Notes: generated by a model not told the origin, from the sequence alone. Positions 51,250-60,050 are shown, counted from the first letter of the stretch. The stretch is 64,000 nt of DNA from an uncultured Kiloniellaceae bacterium (GCA_947493695.1 CANLSF010000007.1:62001-126000), one strand, 5' to 3'. A program made the numbers and translations.

Positions 51250-51595
51250 TGCAAATCCCCCTGCAAGAATTCCTTCTGCTCACTTGATTGCAACGGTTAT
51301 GCCAGAAGCCGAAACGCCCCTTATCCGTTGTTATTATTGATATATTTTTCAGATCCCAGGATTAAATTACCGAGCAGAAACGACTGTACTGACTAAAAAA
51401 TCATCACGTTGCACACGATTGAAGCAAAAATTGTATACGGTTTTTGCTTGTCGCCGCAACCCACCAGGGCTATGTCCAATAGTACTGATCGCGCAATGAA
51501 CTAAAGTGCGATGAAGGTTTTCGGTTGCGCCTGTCTTGGCGGCAGGCCATCAAGCTCTCAAGACTATGAGCGCGCCCGTTCCGAGAAGATTTGAA
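51250..51595. other. Intergenic region between divergent potA-like and gntR genes
   Basis: About 345 bp, AT-rich in the middle, holding promoters for both genes and the dyad at 51424-51447. No ORF is credible here. Confidence 0.6.
51424..51447. promoter_or_regulatory. 24-bp dyad with GTATAC core, candidate GntR operator
   Basis: GCAAAAA at 51424-51430 and TTTTTGC at 51441-51447 flank TT-GTATAC-GG; the two half-sites match at 10 of 12 positions. FadR/VanR-type GntR proteins bind short palindromes around a GT-AT-AC core, so this is the likely operator of the neighbouring GntR protein, able to control both the transporter operon and gntR. Confidence 0.6.
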
Positions 51596-52384
51596 ATGTC
51601 ATCATCCGCTGCCAAGTCAGCCGTAAGATCAACTGCCAAGGCCTCAGGTCAAACTGGCGGCCAAACCGCTGGGTCTTCCATCGCCGAGGGTTTCAACGGT
51701 GCCTTTTCCCTGCCGCCGGGCCCGGCGCTGGAGATCTGTCTGCGCCTGCAGAACGCAATCATTGAGCACCGCCTGCAGCCCGGCACCCGGCTATCGGAAG
51801 ACGAGGTTGGCGAGATCTACGGCGCCGGTCGTACGGTGGTCCGTTCCGCCCTGCAGGCTCTGGCCCACAGTGGCTTGCTCGAGATCAAACGCAACCGCGG
51901 CGCCTCAGTTGCCAAACCGACCGTCGGCGATGCCCATGAGGTCTTCGAGGCCCGCGCCCTGATCGAACCGGAGGTCGCCCGGCGCGCAGCAGCCAGGATC
52001 ACCGATGCAGACCTGACCCGCCTGAAAGCGCACATCGAAGCCGAGCACCAGGCCCTGGCCGACAACGACATGGGCAAGGCCCTCGCCCTCTCGGGCCTCT
52101 TCCACATCGACATAGCCGGGATCGCCGAGCACAGCGTCTACGCCGCTATGATCCAGTCCCTGATCACCAAGTCCTCCCTGATCATCGCCCTCTACTGGGT
52201 CCGCCCCGACACCGCCTGCGAAAGCCACGCCCACCACGCCCTGTTGGACGCCTTTGAACAAAAGGATGGCGACGCTGCGCATGCCCTTATGCGCAGCCAC
52301 CTGATCGACCTGCATTCCGGATTAAATTTGAAGACACGAGTAAGAACTGAGACGTCGCTGGCGGAGGCGTTAGCGGGGGGTTAG
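51596..52384 (+). CDS. GntR-family regulator (FadR/FCD subfamily)
   Basis: The 262-residue protein has a GntR wHTH (IIEHRLQPGTRLSEDEVGEIYGAGRTVVRSALQALAHSGLLEIKRNRGASVAKPT, about 58-112). An all-helical FCD effector domain follows, with metal-binding residues expected in ARRAAARI, FHIDIAGIAEHSVYA and HHALLDAFEQKDGDAAHALMRSHLIDLHSGL. A Ser/Ala/Gly-rich N-terminal tail precedes the DNA-binding domain. ATG 51596 is chosen because GAGAAG lies upstream at good spacing; ATG 51566 is possible. It is divergent from the Pot-type operon and probably controls it through the GTATAC dyad. Confidence 0.9.
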   Translation: MSSSAAKSAVRSTAKASGQTGGQTAGSSIAEGFNGAFSLPPGPALEICLRLQNAIIEHRLQPGTRLSEDEVGEIYGAGRTVVRSALQALAHSGLLEIKRNRGASVAKPTVGDAHEVFEARALIEPEVARRAAARITDADLTRLKAHIEAEHQALADNDMGKALALSGLFHIDIAGIAEHSVYAAMIQSLITKSSLIIALYWVRPDTACESHAHHALLDAFEQKDGDAAHALMRSHLIDLHSGLNLKTRVRTETSLAEALAGG

Positions 52385-52490
52385 GACCTAGGCAGATTTC
52401 GCGGGCATTGGCGACGTCCCTTTGCAGAGCCCTGCGCGGGAGTGTTCATCAAAGCACCCGAAGTCCAAAAGTCGGAACTCAAACGATGAC

Positions 52491-53357
52491 TCAGCAGATT
52501 TGGGACTGGCTGGCCCGGCGATGTTGCCGAAACGCCGCCGTTATTGTTCGAAGGATAGCTTTGGTCCTCTGATCGGACAGCGATGAATGCAGGACAAGGG
52601 ACAGCGATGGAATAGCGGGCAGGCCAAGAACCTCGCTGATTTCGATCATACCGGTTGTTGTCAGGCGGCAAGGAAAGGCCGCGACGGCAAACCCCGCGGA
52701 AAGCGCTGCAGACACTGCAGCGGTATCTCCAACGAAAACTTCATTCCATGGAATCGCTGCGTCGTCCAGCAGCCGCTTCGCGACTTCGCGCACTGAACAG
52801 CAGTCGGGGTGACTGGCAAGTGGCAACGGGTCGCCCTGACGGTGCTCAAACCCGGATGCGGTGAACCAGCCAAATGGCTCCGGGCCAAGCACCTCACCGC
52901 CACGTTTGTCGTCATCGCTGCGCACAATGACGGCATCGAGATTGCCGCTTTCGTGCTCCTCCAAGAGCGTTTGCGAATTGTCGATCAGAACCTCAATGGC
53001 AAGTTCGGGATGAAGTAACTTCAACTTCGCCAAAAGCGTGGGTACTTCCGGCCCCATGACATGACCTGCAATCCCAAGCTTAAAGCGGCGCGGCTGTGAT
53101 TGCAGCGCCGAAACCGCCCGGTCATGCGCGCCGAGAAACTGGCGAGCCGGTTCGATCAGCAGCTGTCCCTGCGAGGAGAGACGAACGAGCCGCGGTGTAC
53201 GCTCGATCAATCGCTGCTGTAGTCGCTCTTCAAGCCGCTTCAGCTTAACGCTGATGGCTCCCTGGGTTGTCCCCAGCGCCTCAGCCGCGCGCGTAAAACT
53301 CTGGAGATCCGCAATCATGACAAACGCGCGAACGGCATCAACATCCAATGAAATCAA
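52491..53357 (-). CDS. LysR-family regulator, divergent from an MFS exporter
   Basis: The 288-residue protein has the LysR wHTH (AVRAFVMIADLQSFTRAAEALGTTQGAISVKLKRLEERLQQRLIERTPRLVRLSSQGQLLI, about 8-70) and a substrate-binding domain (KLGIAGHVMGPEVPTLLAKL...). The best start is TTG at 53357, since ATG appears only inside the HTH; a near-cognate TTG is less usual. It is divergent from a DHA2-family MFS gene, the probable target. The 175 bp between them hold the operator region. Confidence 0.87.
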   Translation of the reverse strand: MISLDVDAVRAFVMIADLQSFTRAAEALGTTQGAISVKLKRLEERLQQRLIERTPRLVRLSSQGQLLIEPARQFLGAHDRAVSALQSQPRRFKLGIAGHVMGPEVPTLLAKLKLLHPELAIEVLIDNSQTLLEEHESGNLDAVIVRSDDDKRGGEVLGPEPFGWFTASGFEHRQGDPLPLASHPDCCSVREVAKRLLDDAAIPWNEVFVGDTAAVSAALSAGFAVAAFPCRLTTTGMIEISEVLGLPAIPSLSLVLHSSLSDQRTKAILRTITAAFRQHRRASQSQIC

Positions 53358-53532
53358 GGTAACTATCCAATTTTGTTGTCTCTGAAATACTCATTCACAA
53401 CATTGTGCAGTGTTCGTTTCGATGTCACAAGCCTTTGCGTAATCACTCGGCAAAACCCGCGAGGGAGCTCTGCAGGGGCAGCGAAAGACTGCCCTTTGCG
53501 TTGAACCTTCGCCTTCATGGATCAGCACAACA

Positions 53533-55059
53533 ATGAAGCCTCTCTCCCCTTTGCGATCGAGCAGAAAAAACGCACTTGCTCTCACCGCTATATGCCTCTC
53601 AGCGATGATGCTTGGCCTAGAGATCACCAGCGTTCCGTCTATTTTACCGACGCTGGAAAGACTGCTGCCTGCAAGCTTTCAAGAACTTCAATGGATCATG
53701 AATGCCTATACAATCGCCATGTGCGCTACCTTGATGGCTATGGGGGCGCTGGGCGACCGATGCGGCCGTAAACGCGTATTTGGTCTCGGGATCGTGTTTT
53801 TCGGACTTTCATCTCTGGTGTGCGGTCTCGCGGATAACGCGTCGTTGCTCATTGGCGGGCGCATCATTCAGGGGATTTCTGCGGCTGCGATGCTCGCCAG
53901 TCAGGTTGCGGTTCTGTCGCATCAGTTCCGCGATAGCGCAGATAGGGGAAGAGCCTTCGGGGTTTGGGGGATTGTTTTTGGATTGGGCCTTGGACTCGGG
54001 CCAATCATCGGCGGCGCAATTGTAACTTTTGCAAGCTGGGAATGGGTTTTCCTGTTCCATGTCGGGGTTGCACTCATCACAATGACTTTCCTTTCCGCCG
54101 GGGTCGAAGAATCGTCTGATCCAGACGCGACCCGAATGGATATCGCCGGCATGGTCACACTGACTCTTGCTGTGTTTAGTCTGGTGTATCTGATCACGCA
54201 GGGGCAGGAGCTGGGATGGACGAGCGCAACGGGGTTGAGTGTCCTCGCATTCAGCGCCTTTTGCTTCGCGGTTTTCACGATCGTCGAACACACTGTTTCG
54301 CGACCGATGTTCGACTTTGGGGCATTTCTCGTCCGCCCTTTTTCAGGCGCGTTGCTAGGATCAAGCGGCATGAACTTCAGCTACTGGCCTTTCATAATTT
54401 ATCTGCCGATCTATTTGCATGCCGTCCTGGGCTACGACGCCGTGAACGCCGGGTTAATGGTGTTGGCCTACACGCTTCCAACCTTCATTGTTCCACCTCA
54501 GGCTGAGAAGCTCCTGCTTCGAACGGGCCCGGATTTTGTTATCCCCCTGGGCCTTTTCACCATCGGTCTCGGATTCTTCAGCCTGCATCTCGTGGTAACC
54601 TCGGAAAGCGCGAACTGGATGACTTTGCTACCAGGATGCGTTCTCGCTGGAATCGGGCTCGGGTTGACCAATACGCCGGTGACGAACACTGCCACTGCGG
54701 CTCTGCCTCCTGCCCGGGCGGGCATGGCGTCCGGCATGGACATGAGCGCCAGGATGATTTCTCTCTCGGTGAATATTGCCCTCATGGGCTTTATTCTTCT
54801 GACGGCCGTTTCAGGCTATCTCGCTCACGCGCTGCCCGAGTTCTCCTCAGCTCTCTCGCTTGATGACCTTGCGGCCGCAATATCCGCGGGAAACACAGAG
54901 GCTGCCGGAACCAGTGAGCAGACTGTTGCGATCACCCACGAAGCGCTTAAGCACGGCATTGGTGCGGTTACCCTCTACGGCGCGCTCTGTGCCTGCGCGT
55001 TTGCTCTGATGAGTCGGGTCGTGTTCGGGAAAAAAGCCTCCGCTTTCGCACAGCCCTGA
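53533..55059 (+). CDS. MFS drug exporter, DHA2 (14-helix) family
   Basis: The 508-residue protein has about 14 membrane helices and DHA2 features: SVPSILPTLERLLPASFQELQWIMNAYTIAMCATLMAMGALGDRCGRKRVF (motif A in loop 2-3), GRIIQGISAAAMLASQVAVLSHQF, and LGLGPIIGGAIVTFASWEWVFLFHV (motif C). The family exports drugs, dyes or antiseptics by proton antiport. ATG 53533 gives the usual short N-terminus. A LysR gene is divergent. A short direct repeat (CTGAACCAGAGTC, twice) follows just past the stop at about 55057-55084. Confidence 0.92.
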   Translation: MKPLSPLRSSRKNALALTAICLSAMMLGLEITSVPSILPTLERLLPASFQELQWIMNAYTIAMCATLMAMGALGDRCGRKRVFGLGIVFFGLSSLVCGLADNASLLIGGRIIQGISAAAMLASQVAVLSHQFRDSADRGRAFGVWGIVFGLGLGLGPIIGGAIVTFASWEWVFLFHVGVALITMTFLSAGVEESSDPDATRMDIAGMVTLTLAVFSLVYLITQGQELGWTSATGLSVLAFSAFCFAVFTIVEHTVSRPMFDFGAFLVRPFSGALLGSSGMNFSYWPFIIYLPIYLHAVLGYDAVNAGLMVLAYTLPTFIVPPQAEKLLLRTGPDFVIPLGLFTIGLGFFSLHLVVTSESANWMTLLPGCVLAGIGLGLTNTPVTNTATAALPPARAGMASGMDMSARMISLSVNIALMGFILLTAVSGYLAHALPEFSSALSLDDLAAAISAGNTEAAGTSEQTVAITHEALKHGIGAVTLYGALCACAFALMSRVVFGKKASAFAQP

Positions 55060-55129
55060 ACCAGAGTCCTGAACCAGAGTCCTGAAGCCTCGCTGCTTCT
55101 CTCCAAATTTCAGCAAAATCGGATGCAAA

Positions 55130-55789
55130 ATGAAGATCGGTATAATCGGCGCGGGTCGAATGGCCCAGGCCATCGCACAGCTAAGCCTTCGAGCGGGACA
55201 CGAGTGCATGATCAGTAACTCCAGAGGGCCACAAACCCTCAAAGCCATTGCGGAGGCGGTGGGGTGCGAGAAAGGTACCGTGGAAACTGCGGCAGATTTT
55301 GGAGACCTGGTTGTCGCAGCCCTACATCTTCAGCAGTTTCGGGCTATCCCGCCCGAGCAGACAAAGGGAAAAGTGGTTCTGAATCCGCAGAACTATTTTC
55401 CGCAGTTCGGCGCGATGAGCGAGCTGGATAGCGGGGCATGGACAACAGCGGAGATTCTTGCCAATCACTTATCGCAATCCAATGTGGTCAAGGCGGTAAA
55501 CTCGATTCTGGTGGAGGACCTGATACCGGATGCACGCCCACAGGGGTCTCCAGATAGACGCGCGCTGCCAATTGCAGGGGATTGCGATCTTTCCAAGAAG
55601 GAGACCAAGCGTTTTCTGAGCGATATCGGATACGACTGCGTTGATGCTGGCAAGCTCTCGGACGGTTGGCGCTTTGAGCGTTACCGGCCGGTTTATTGTG
55701 TAAGTCTGAACGCCGCTGAGCTAAATGCTGCGTTACAGGAAACGAAACGCAATTCCTTCGTGCCCGATGGTCATTGGCGCTCTGTGTGA
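55130..55789 (+). CDS. F420-type/NADPH-dependent oxidoreductase (NAD(P)-binding Rossmann)
   Basis: The 219-residue protein begins KIGIIGAGRMAQAIAQLSLRAGHECMISNSRGPQTL, a Rossmann fold with G-x-G-x-M (as in the F420-oxidoreductase family), and the following SNSRGP fits NADP binding. LVVAALHLQQFRAIPPEQTKGKVVLNPQNYFP and FVEALNSILVEDL-like NVVKAVNSILVEDLIPDARPQG are also family-like. Actual F420 use is not implied; most bacterial members use NADPH. It may be co-transcribed with the MFS gene 70 bp upstream. Confidence 0.85.
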   Translation: MKIGIIGAGRMAQAIAQLSLRAGHECMISNSRGPQTLKAIAEAVGCEKGTVETAADFGDLVVAALHLQQFRAIPPEQTKGKVVLNPQNYFPQFGAMSELDSGAWTTAEILANHLSQSNVVKAVNSILVEDLIPDARPQGSPDRRALPIAGDCDLSKKETKRFLSDIGYDCVDAGKLSDGWRFERYRPVYCVSLNAAELNAALQETKRNSFVPDGHWRSV

Positions 55790-56250
55790 CGCTCCAACGG
55801 AAGCGCCATATGACGGCTGCGCCAACGGCGTTTGGAAGGCGCGAAAACGACGCCATTTCAGCGCCGGGACACTGTTTGCACCGCGCCGATACAAGATAAA
55901 CGCACCCTGCTTCCAAAACGTAACGCCCTGCTTCCAGTGCAGATGCGTGACCAGGATCTTCTCGAAGGATGGAGCGATGGTAAGAACCAGTTCAGACATG
56001 GCAATACGATCAGTGACATAAACTGCAGATCATCGGTTTTTGGAGTAGTACCCCGGAAAACTTACGTCATATCCTACGGAATCCACCAGACGCGCCGGAC
56101 GACGCGGATGTTGCGTGCGCAACACCGGGTAGGTCGCCTCCACCCGCGGCACATGATCTGGCAAGACTCTTCTCTTAAAATACATACATATCAATATTTT
56201 AACGAAACATTTCTAGAGGTGCCTTAAGGCCTCGAGTGGCAATTTGCGTT

Positions 56251-56280
56251 TTGACATTTATAAGATATATTTTAAATATT
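56251..56280 (+). promoter_or_regulatory. Candidate promoter of the aox-yeaR operon
   Basis: TTGACA (56251-56256) with a plausible -10 (AATATT, 56275-56280; 18-bp spacer) points into aox. The -10 is weak, so the exact transcription start is unsure. The NsrR-like site lies just downstream, where a repressor would block elongation. Confidence 0.5.
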
Positions 56281-56304
56281 GCTTTTAGAAAATCACCCCC
56301 ATAT

Positions 56305-56327
56305 AAGATGCATGGAACATAATTCTT
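56305..56327 (+). promoter_or_regulatory. NsrR-like nitric-oxide regulator site upstream of aox
   Basis: An 11-1-11 dyad begins AAGATGCAT and ends ATAATTCTT. Its left half matches the NsrR half-site AAGATGCATTT at 9 of 11 positions and its right half the complement at about 7 of 11. The layout (23 bp, centred A) equals known NsrR operators as I recall them. It lies 18 bp before the aox start codon, between promoter and ribosome site. NsrR represses NO-response genes, and the second gene of this operon resembles yeaR, an NsrR target in E. coli. Confidence 0.6.
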
Positions 56328-56345
56328 TAGGTCAGGAGAGAGAAT

Positions 56346-57023
56346 ATGACCGTGGAAACCAACAAGGACGCCGTTGTCCTGCACCGGCCGCCGCAAGACC
56401 TCAGCGACCGGGTCGCCTACGGTTTCGTCAAGGCCTTGCGCTTCGTGGCGGATCGCTTCTTTGCGCAGCGCTACGGTCATCGTGCGGTGGTGCTGGAGAC
56501 AGTTGCAGCGGTTCCAGGCATGGTGGGCGGGCTGCTACAGCATCTCAAGGCACTGCGGCACATCCGCGACGATCAGGGCTGGATCCGGGAACTGCTGGAA
56601 GAGGCCGATAACGAGCGCATGCATCTCATGACCTTCGTCCAGATCGCCAAGCCGACCCTGGTTGAACGCTGGGTGATCCTGCTGACCCAGGCCGTGTTCT
56701 ATAACGTCTACTTCTGGCTCTATCTCTTTGCGCCCAAAACGGCCCATCGCGTGGTGGGCTATTTCGAAGAGGAGGCGGTCGCGAGCTACACACACTTCCT
56801 CGAACAGATCGACAGCGGCATTCAGGACAACGTCCCTGCCCCGCCCATCGCGATCGACTATTGGAAGCTGCCTGCCAATGCCACTCTGCGCGACGTAGTC
56901 CTGGTTGTTCGTGAAGACGAAGCCGGGCATCGAGACCGCAATCACAGCTTCGCGGACGACCTGAAGCGCCGGCAACAACCGGTCGGTAAGGTGGTCGACG
57001 ATAGAATTGAGGCGGTAAAATAG
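56346..57023 (+). CDS. aox: Cyanide-insensitive alternative oxidase (AOX)
   Basis: The 225-residue membrane-bound di-iron quinol oxidase has all metal ligands in the expected motifs: E51 in [14 protein letters not shown]90 and H93 in NERMHL, E142 in [10 protein letters not shown], and E192 and H195 in DEAGHRD. It oxidises ubiquinol and reduces oxygen to water without pumping protons, and resists cyanide and NO. It is shorter than mitochondrial homologues and has no target peptide, as usual for alphaproteobacterial AOX. AGGAGAGA precedes ATG 56346. It is followed at 11 bp by a YeaR-like gene. The NsrR-like site upstream suggests induction by NO, when cytochrome oxidases are blocked. Confidence 0.94.
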   Translation: MTVETNKDAVVLHRPPQDLSDRVAYGFVKALRFVADRFFAQRYGHRAVVLETVAAVPGMVGGLLQHLKALRHIRDDQGWIRELLEEADNERMHLMTFVQIAKPTLVERWVILLTQAVFYNVYFWLYLFAPKTAHRVVGYFEEEAVASYTHFLEQIDSGIQDNVPAPPIAIDYWKLPANATLRDVVLVVREDEAGHRDRNHSFADDLKRRQQPVGKVVDDRIEAVK

Positions 57024-57034
57024 GAGGTTGATCC

Positions 57035-57334
57035 ATGAAGACTGTTCCCGAGGGACTGGTCCCTACCAAACGCACGGCGGAGTTCACTCAAACAACGGTT
57101 CCCCAGGGCCTCTTACAGGATCACAAAACCAAAGCAGGCGTGTGGGGGCTCATTCAGGTAACAGCGGGCACACTGCACTACAGCATTCCCTCAGAAGGCG
57201 AAGACCATGTCCTGGAACCCGGCGTTCCGGGCGTCATTGAACCCGAGGTGCCGCATCATGTGAAGCCCGAGGGTGCAGTTACATTCCATATTGAATTCTA
57301 TCGCAAGCCACCTGAAGGAAAGACCGGGATATGA
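57035..57334 (+). CDS. YeaR/TehB-type DUF1971 cupin-like protein
   Basis: The 99-residue protein matches the DUF1971 family: PEGLVPTKRTAEFTQTTVPQGLLQDHKTKAGVWGLIQVTAGTLHYSIP, then EPGVPGVIEPEVPHHVKPEGAVTFHIEFYRKP. The HH and E residues in the second half suit a small cupin-like barrel that may bind metal or tellurite. E. coli YeaR and the N-terminal part of some TehB proteins belong to it; yeaR is NO-induced. GGAGG precedes ATG 57035 at good spacing, and the 11-bp gap to aox shows an operon. It may help NO or tellurite detoxification; the biochemical role is unknown. Confidence 0.9.
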   Translation: MKTVPEGLVPTKRTAEFTQTTVPQGLLQDHKTKAGVWGLIQVTAGTLHYSIPSEGEDHVLEPGVPGVIEPEVPHHVKPEGAVTFHIEFYRKPPEGKTGI

Positions 57335-57402
57335 TGCCGGGTGTGACCTTCCTGCCCCGATGCCGGCGGTGCCCACAGCACGTCCACACAACAGGTTTTC
57401 TG

Positions 57403-58110
57403 CTAAGTGGCCAATGCTCGCTGCGCAGCCTCCACCAATTCAACAAGGTTATGTGAGATTACGTCAGGCGTTGCGCCACTTCCATCGTCGGATCGAGCTG
57501 ATCGCTTAACCCAGATACTGTGCATCCCCAGTTTTCTCGCGGGGCGCGCTTCACAGAGACCTTCAGCTACGTGGATGATTCTGGCCGGTGTTTCGTCCAA
57601 CCGGCAAATCGCTTGCTCAAATATCGGGGCATCTGGCTTGTAGCACTGGACCTGTTGAGACGTGACCACCTCATCAAACCCAACGTCAAAGTTCTGAAGT
57701 GTCTCAGATAAAAGATCATCATCAACATTGGAGATGATTGCCAATCGAAAATGTTTCGCCAACTGCTTGAGCGCTTCGTTTGTCTCGGCAAAGACTGGCC
57801 AGATGGGCAGCGACTTAGGAAACGCATCGCTGAGCTCGGGGTCCGCATGCCCCAATAACCGCACGGCGATTTGATCCGCCACATTCTTCAAAACTTCGCT
57901 GTAGGGAAATATGTTCTTACGGATTTCGACAGCATCCAAAGCCAGAAACATGTCAATCAGCGCATCGTCTGAAACGAGCTCGGTCGGATAACCGTAAATA
58001 TCACGCAGCGCCCTTGCTGCCCCACCTTCCCAGTCCACAAGTGTCCCGTAACAATCAAAGGTCAGGGTCGTTGGTTTGGCGTCGTGGAGTAGTTTTTCCA
58101 AGTCGTTCAT
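57403..58110 (-). CDS. HAD-superfamily hydrolase, type II haloacid dehalogenase-like
   Basis: The 235-residue protein starts LTFDCYGTLVDWEGG, the HAD motif I with nucleophile Asp19, and continues with the alpha-helical cap (ALRDIYGYPTELVSDDALIDMFL...). Motif II is in LAIISNVDDD, motif III Lys in YKPDAPIFEQAI, and motif IV around IIHVAEGLCEARPARKLGM. Type II members include L-2-haloacid dehalogenases, but many are phosphatases or have unknown roles; the Asn and Asp pattern does not settle it. ATG 58110 is preferred over an earlier frame start. It is the last gene of a LysR-controlled operon with a class II aldolase-like and a PLP enzyme. Confidence 0.87.
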   Translation of the reverse strand: MNDLEKLLHDAKPTTLTFDCYGTLVDWEGGAARALRDIYGYPTELVSDDALIDMFLALDAVEIRKNIFPYSEVLKNVADQIAVRLLGHADPELSDAFPKSLPIWPVFAETNEALKQLAKHFRLAIISNVDDDLLSETLQNFDVGFDEVVTSQQVQCYKPDAPIFEQAICRLDETPARIIHVAEGLCEARPARKLGMHSIWVKRSARSDDGSGATPDVISHNLVELVEAAQRALAT

Positions 58111-58138
58111 TTTTAGGGCGTGGCTCCTTAAGGTGAGT

Positions 58139-59326
58139 TTAGTTTTTTCTATTACCCACAATGGCGCCAACCTCCTGGCTAAACCGGGTTAATTCGGCAT
58201 CAGTGTTAAAGTAATGAGGGGAAGCTCTGATCATGGCAGGCATGCGCCGCCGCACTTTATCCAGCCCCGTGCTTTTATTTGGTGAGATCGAGATCATGAT
58301 GTTTCGCGTGGTCAACTGAGCGGCAATCTCGTTTGTGCCCATCGACGCGTGGCTGAACGTCACGATGCCGCAAGGTTTCGCGCCCATATCATGAACGGAA
58401 ATACCGACAAGAGACGAAAGCTGTTGCCGCAACTCGGCTGCCAACTGGCGCGTTCTGGGTTCAATTTTCTCCAATCCCACAGACAGCGCATAATCGGTTG
58501 CCACGCCCAATCCAATCACCGCTGCGTAATTGAACTCCCAGTTTTCAAAGCGTCGGGCATTGCTCACCATCTGAAAACGTTCAGGCTCCACCCATTCTGC
58601 GCCACGCATATCCAGGAATGGCGGGTCGACCCTGTCGAGCATAGAGCCGCGGACATAGAGGAACCCGGTTCCGCGCGGGCCGCGCAGGAATTTGCGACCA
58701 GAGGCGGACAGAAAGTCACAACCGATATCTTCAACGTCGATTTTCAGCTGACCGACGGACTGGCAGGCATCGAGCAAAAAAGGGATCCCGGCGGCGCGCG
58801 CGACCACACCAATTTCCTTTGCCGGATTGACCAGGCCGCCATTTGAAGGGACATGGGTGACAGCTATCAGCTTGACCCTCTCGTCAATCAACCCTCTAAG
58901 CGATTCAACGCAGAGCTCACCTGTCTCGATGCTTGGTACGGGCACGATCTCGATTCCTAGCCGCTGCCGGAGCTGAAGGAACGATATGTAGTTACTGGCA
59001 TACTCTGACTGTGCCGTCAGAATTCGATCGCCGGGCTTCAGTCCTAGCCCGTGGAAAACCATATTCCACGAAACAGTTGCGTTCTCAGTGAGGGCAATCT
59101 CGTCACGATCACAGTTCAACAATTGCGCAAGGGCGTCATAGCAATGTTCGATCCGTTCCGCTTCCATGGCTGCAGCGCGGTACCCGCCGACTTTGGCTTC
59201 CAACTCCAGAAAGTCGGTTTGCGCCTGCAATACCGGTATGGGCACGAGGCTTGATCCGGCTGAGCATAAGAACAAAACATCGGCGCAAGCCGGAGTATCT
59301 TTCCGAATCTTTTCGAAGTCCTTCAT
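58139..59326 (-). CDS. PLP-dependent aminotransferase class V family enzyme
   Basis: The 395-residue protein is a fold-type I class V aminotransferase/cysteine-desulfurase-like enzyme. It has ENATVSWNMVFHGLGLKPGDRILTAQSEYASNYISF at the PLP-phosphate region, LLDACQSVGQL (D186 and Q189 near the pyridine ring) and SASGRKFLRGPRGTGFLYVR with Lys212 as Schiff-base lysine (SGRK instead of the more common SGHK). The His-to-Arg change next to the lysine is notable. It may act as a lyase, epimerase or transaminase on a beta-hydroxy or sulfur-bearing amino acid. It starts 10 bp after the aldolase-like gene. Confidence 0.88.
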   Translation of the reverse strand: MKDFEKIRKDTPACADVLFLCSAGSSLVPIPVLQAQTDFLELEAKVGGYRAAAMEAERIEHCYDALAQLLNCDRDEIALTENATVSWNMVFHGLGLKPGDRILTAQSEYASNYISFLQLRQRLGIEIVPVPSIETGELCVESLRGLIDERVKLIAVTHVPSNGGLVNPAKEIGVVARAAGIPFLLDACQSVGQLKIDVEDIGCDFLSASGRKFLRGPRGTGFLYVRGSMLDRVDPPFLDMRGAEWVEPERFQMVSNARRFENWEFNYAAVIGLGVATDYALSVGLEKIEPRTRQLAAELRQQLSSLVGISVHDMGAKPCGIVTFSHASMGTNEIAAQLTTRNIMISISPNKSTGLDKVRRRMPAMIRASPHYFNTDAELTRFSQEVGAIVGNRKN

Positions 59327-59336
59327 TTCTGTATCC

Positions 59337-60050
59337 CTACTCCCTGTAGTCCGGTTGCGTTGCGTCCAAAAGTCGTTTCATGCCGGCCAGGTAACCCGGC
59401 TCTCCATTGCACGCCTCTCCTGCAAGAAGCTCCGCATACACCGTATCCATGGGTTCGGTTTCAACACCGCTTGCCAGAGACAAAAGCTGAAGCTGACAGG
59501 CTCTTTCCAGTTGATAAGCCGAGACTGAAGCGTCAGCCAAAGAAGACGCAGCGATCAGCACCCCGTGGTTCTTCATGAAGAGTACCTTATGTGGCCCCAG
59601 GGCTTCCGCCATCTCGACCCCTTCATCAGAGTTGTTTCTTGGGACCGCGTAGCGGTCGAGATAGGCGACTTTCCCATGAAAGTAGGCTGCCGTTTGACTT
59701 AGCCGGGTGTCGAAACAGGTTGCTTTAAGAACCGTCAGAGCCGTCGCATAGGGAGAATGAAAGTGAAGAATACAACCAATGTCCGGGCGCCTTTCGTAGA
59801 TCGGAAGGTGGATTGGCACCGCGTCATGATTTGCCTCACCGCTTCCAGAAAGCAGCTGGCCCTCTTTGCTGTATAAAAGCAGAGAGCTGGCACTCACCAT
59901 TGAAAAATGTGTGTTGCCGGGCGTGACCAGATAACGATCAGCTGCCTCAAGCCTGCAACTGAAATGTGTCCAGGTTCCCTCGCTAAGACCCTCTATCGCG
60001 AAAATTCGATGGGTCGCCGCAAGATCCTCTCTCAATGCCGTCTCATTCAT
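59337..60050 (-). CDS. Class II aldolase/adducin-family protein
   Basis: The 237-residue protein has the zinc-binding core of class II aldolases: EGLSEGTWTHFSCRL, RYLVTPGNTHFSMV, CILHFHSPYATALTV with the H-x-H ligand pair, and VLFMKNHGVLIAASSL with another histidine. The EANHDAVPIHLPIYERRPDIG segment supplies the usual acid and a helix. Relatives split or dehydrate sugar-phosphates and hydroxy-acids, e.g. fuculose-P aldolase or methylthioribulose-P dehydratase. ATG 60050 follows GGGGAG and is preferred to an upstream in-frame start. It is the first gene of the operon, divergent from LysR. Confidence 0.9.
   Translation of the reverse strand: MNETALREDLAATHRIFAIEGLSEGTWTHFSCRLEAADRYLVTPGNTHFSMVSASSLLLYSKEGQLLSGSGEANHDAVPIHLPIYERRPDIGCILHFHSPYATALTVLKATCFDTRLSQTAAYFHGKVAYLDRYAVPRNNSDEGVEMAEALGPHKVLFMKNHGVLIAASSLADASVSAYQLERACQLQLLSLASGVETEPMDTVYAELLAGEACNGEPGYLAGMKRLLDATQPDYRE

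Larger units (their letters stand above)
55790..56345. other. Long AT-rich regulatory region upstream of the alternative oxidase gene
   Basis: About 555 bp with no gene. The last 180 bp are much more AT-rich than the surroundings. A 28-bp dyad lies at 56175-56202 (TTAAAATA/TATTTTAA arms), a consensus -35 TTGACA at 56251-56256 with -10 candidates near 56273-56280, and an NsrR-like dyad at 56305-56327. The first 370 bp show no clear structure. Confidence 0.6.

Noticed and set aside
55057-55084. Two copies of CTGAACCAGAGTC after the MFS gene
   Set aside because: A single short tandem duplication at a stop codon; seems a slippage event without function.
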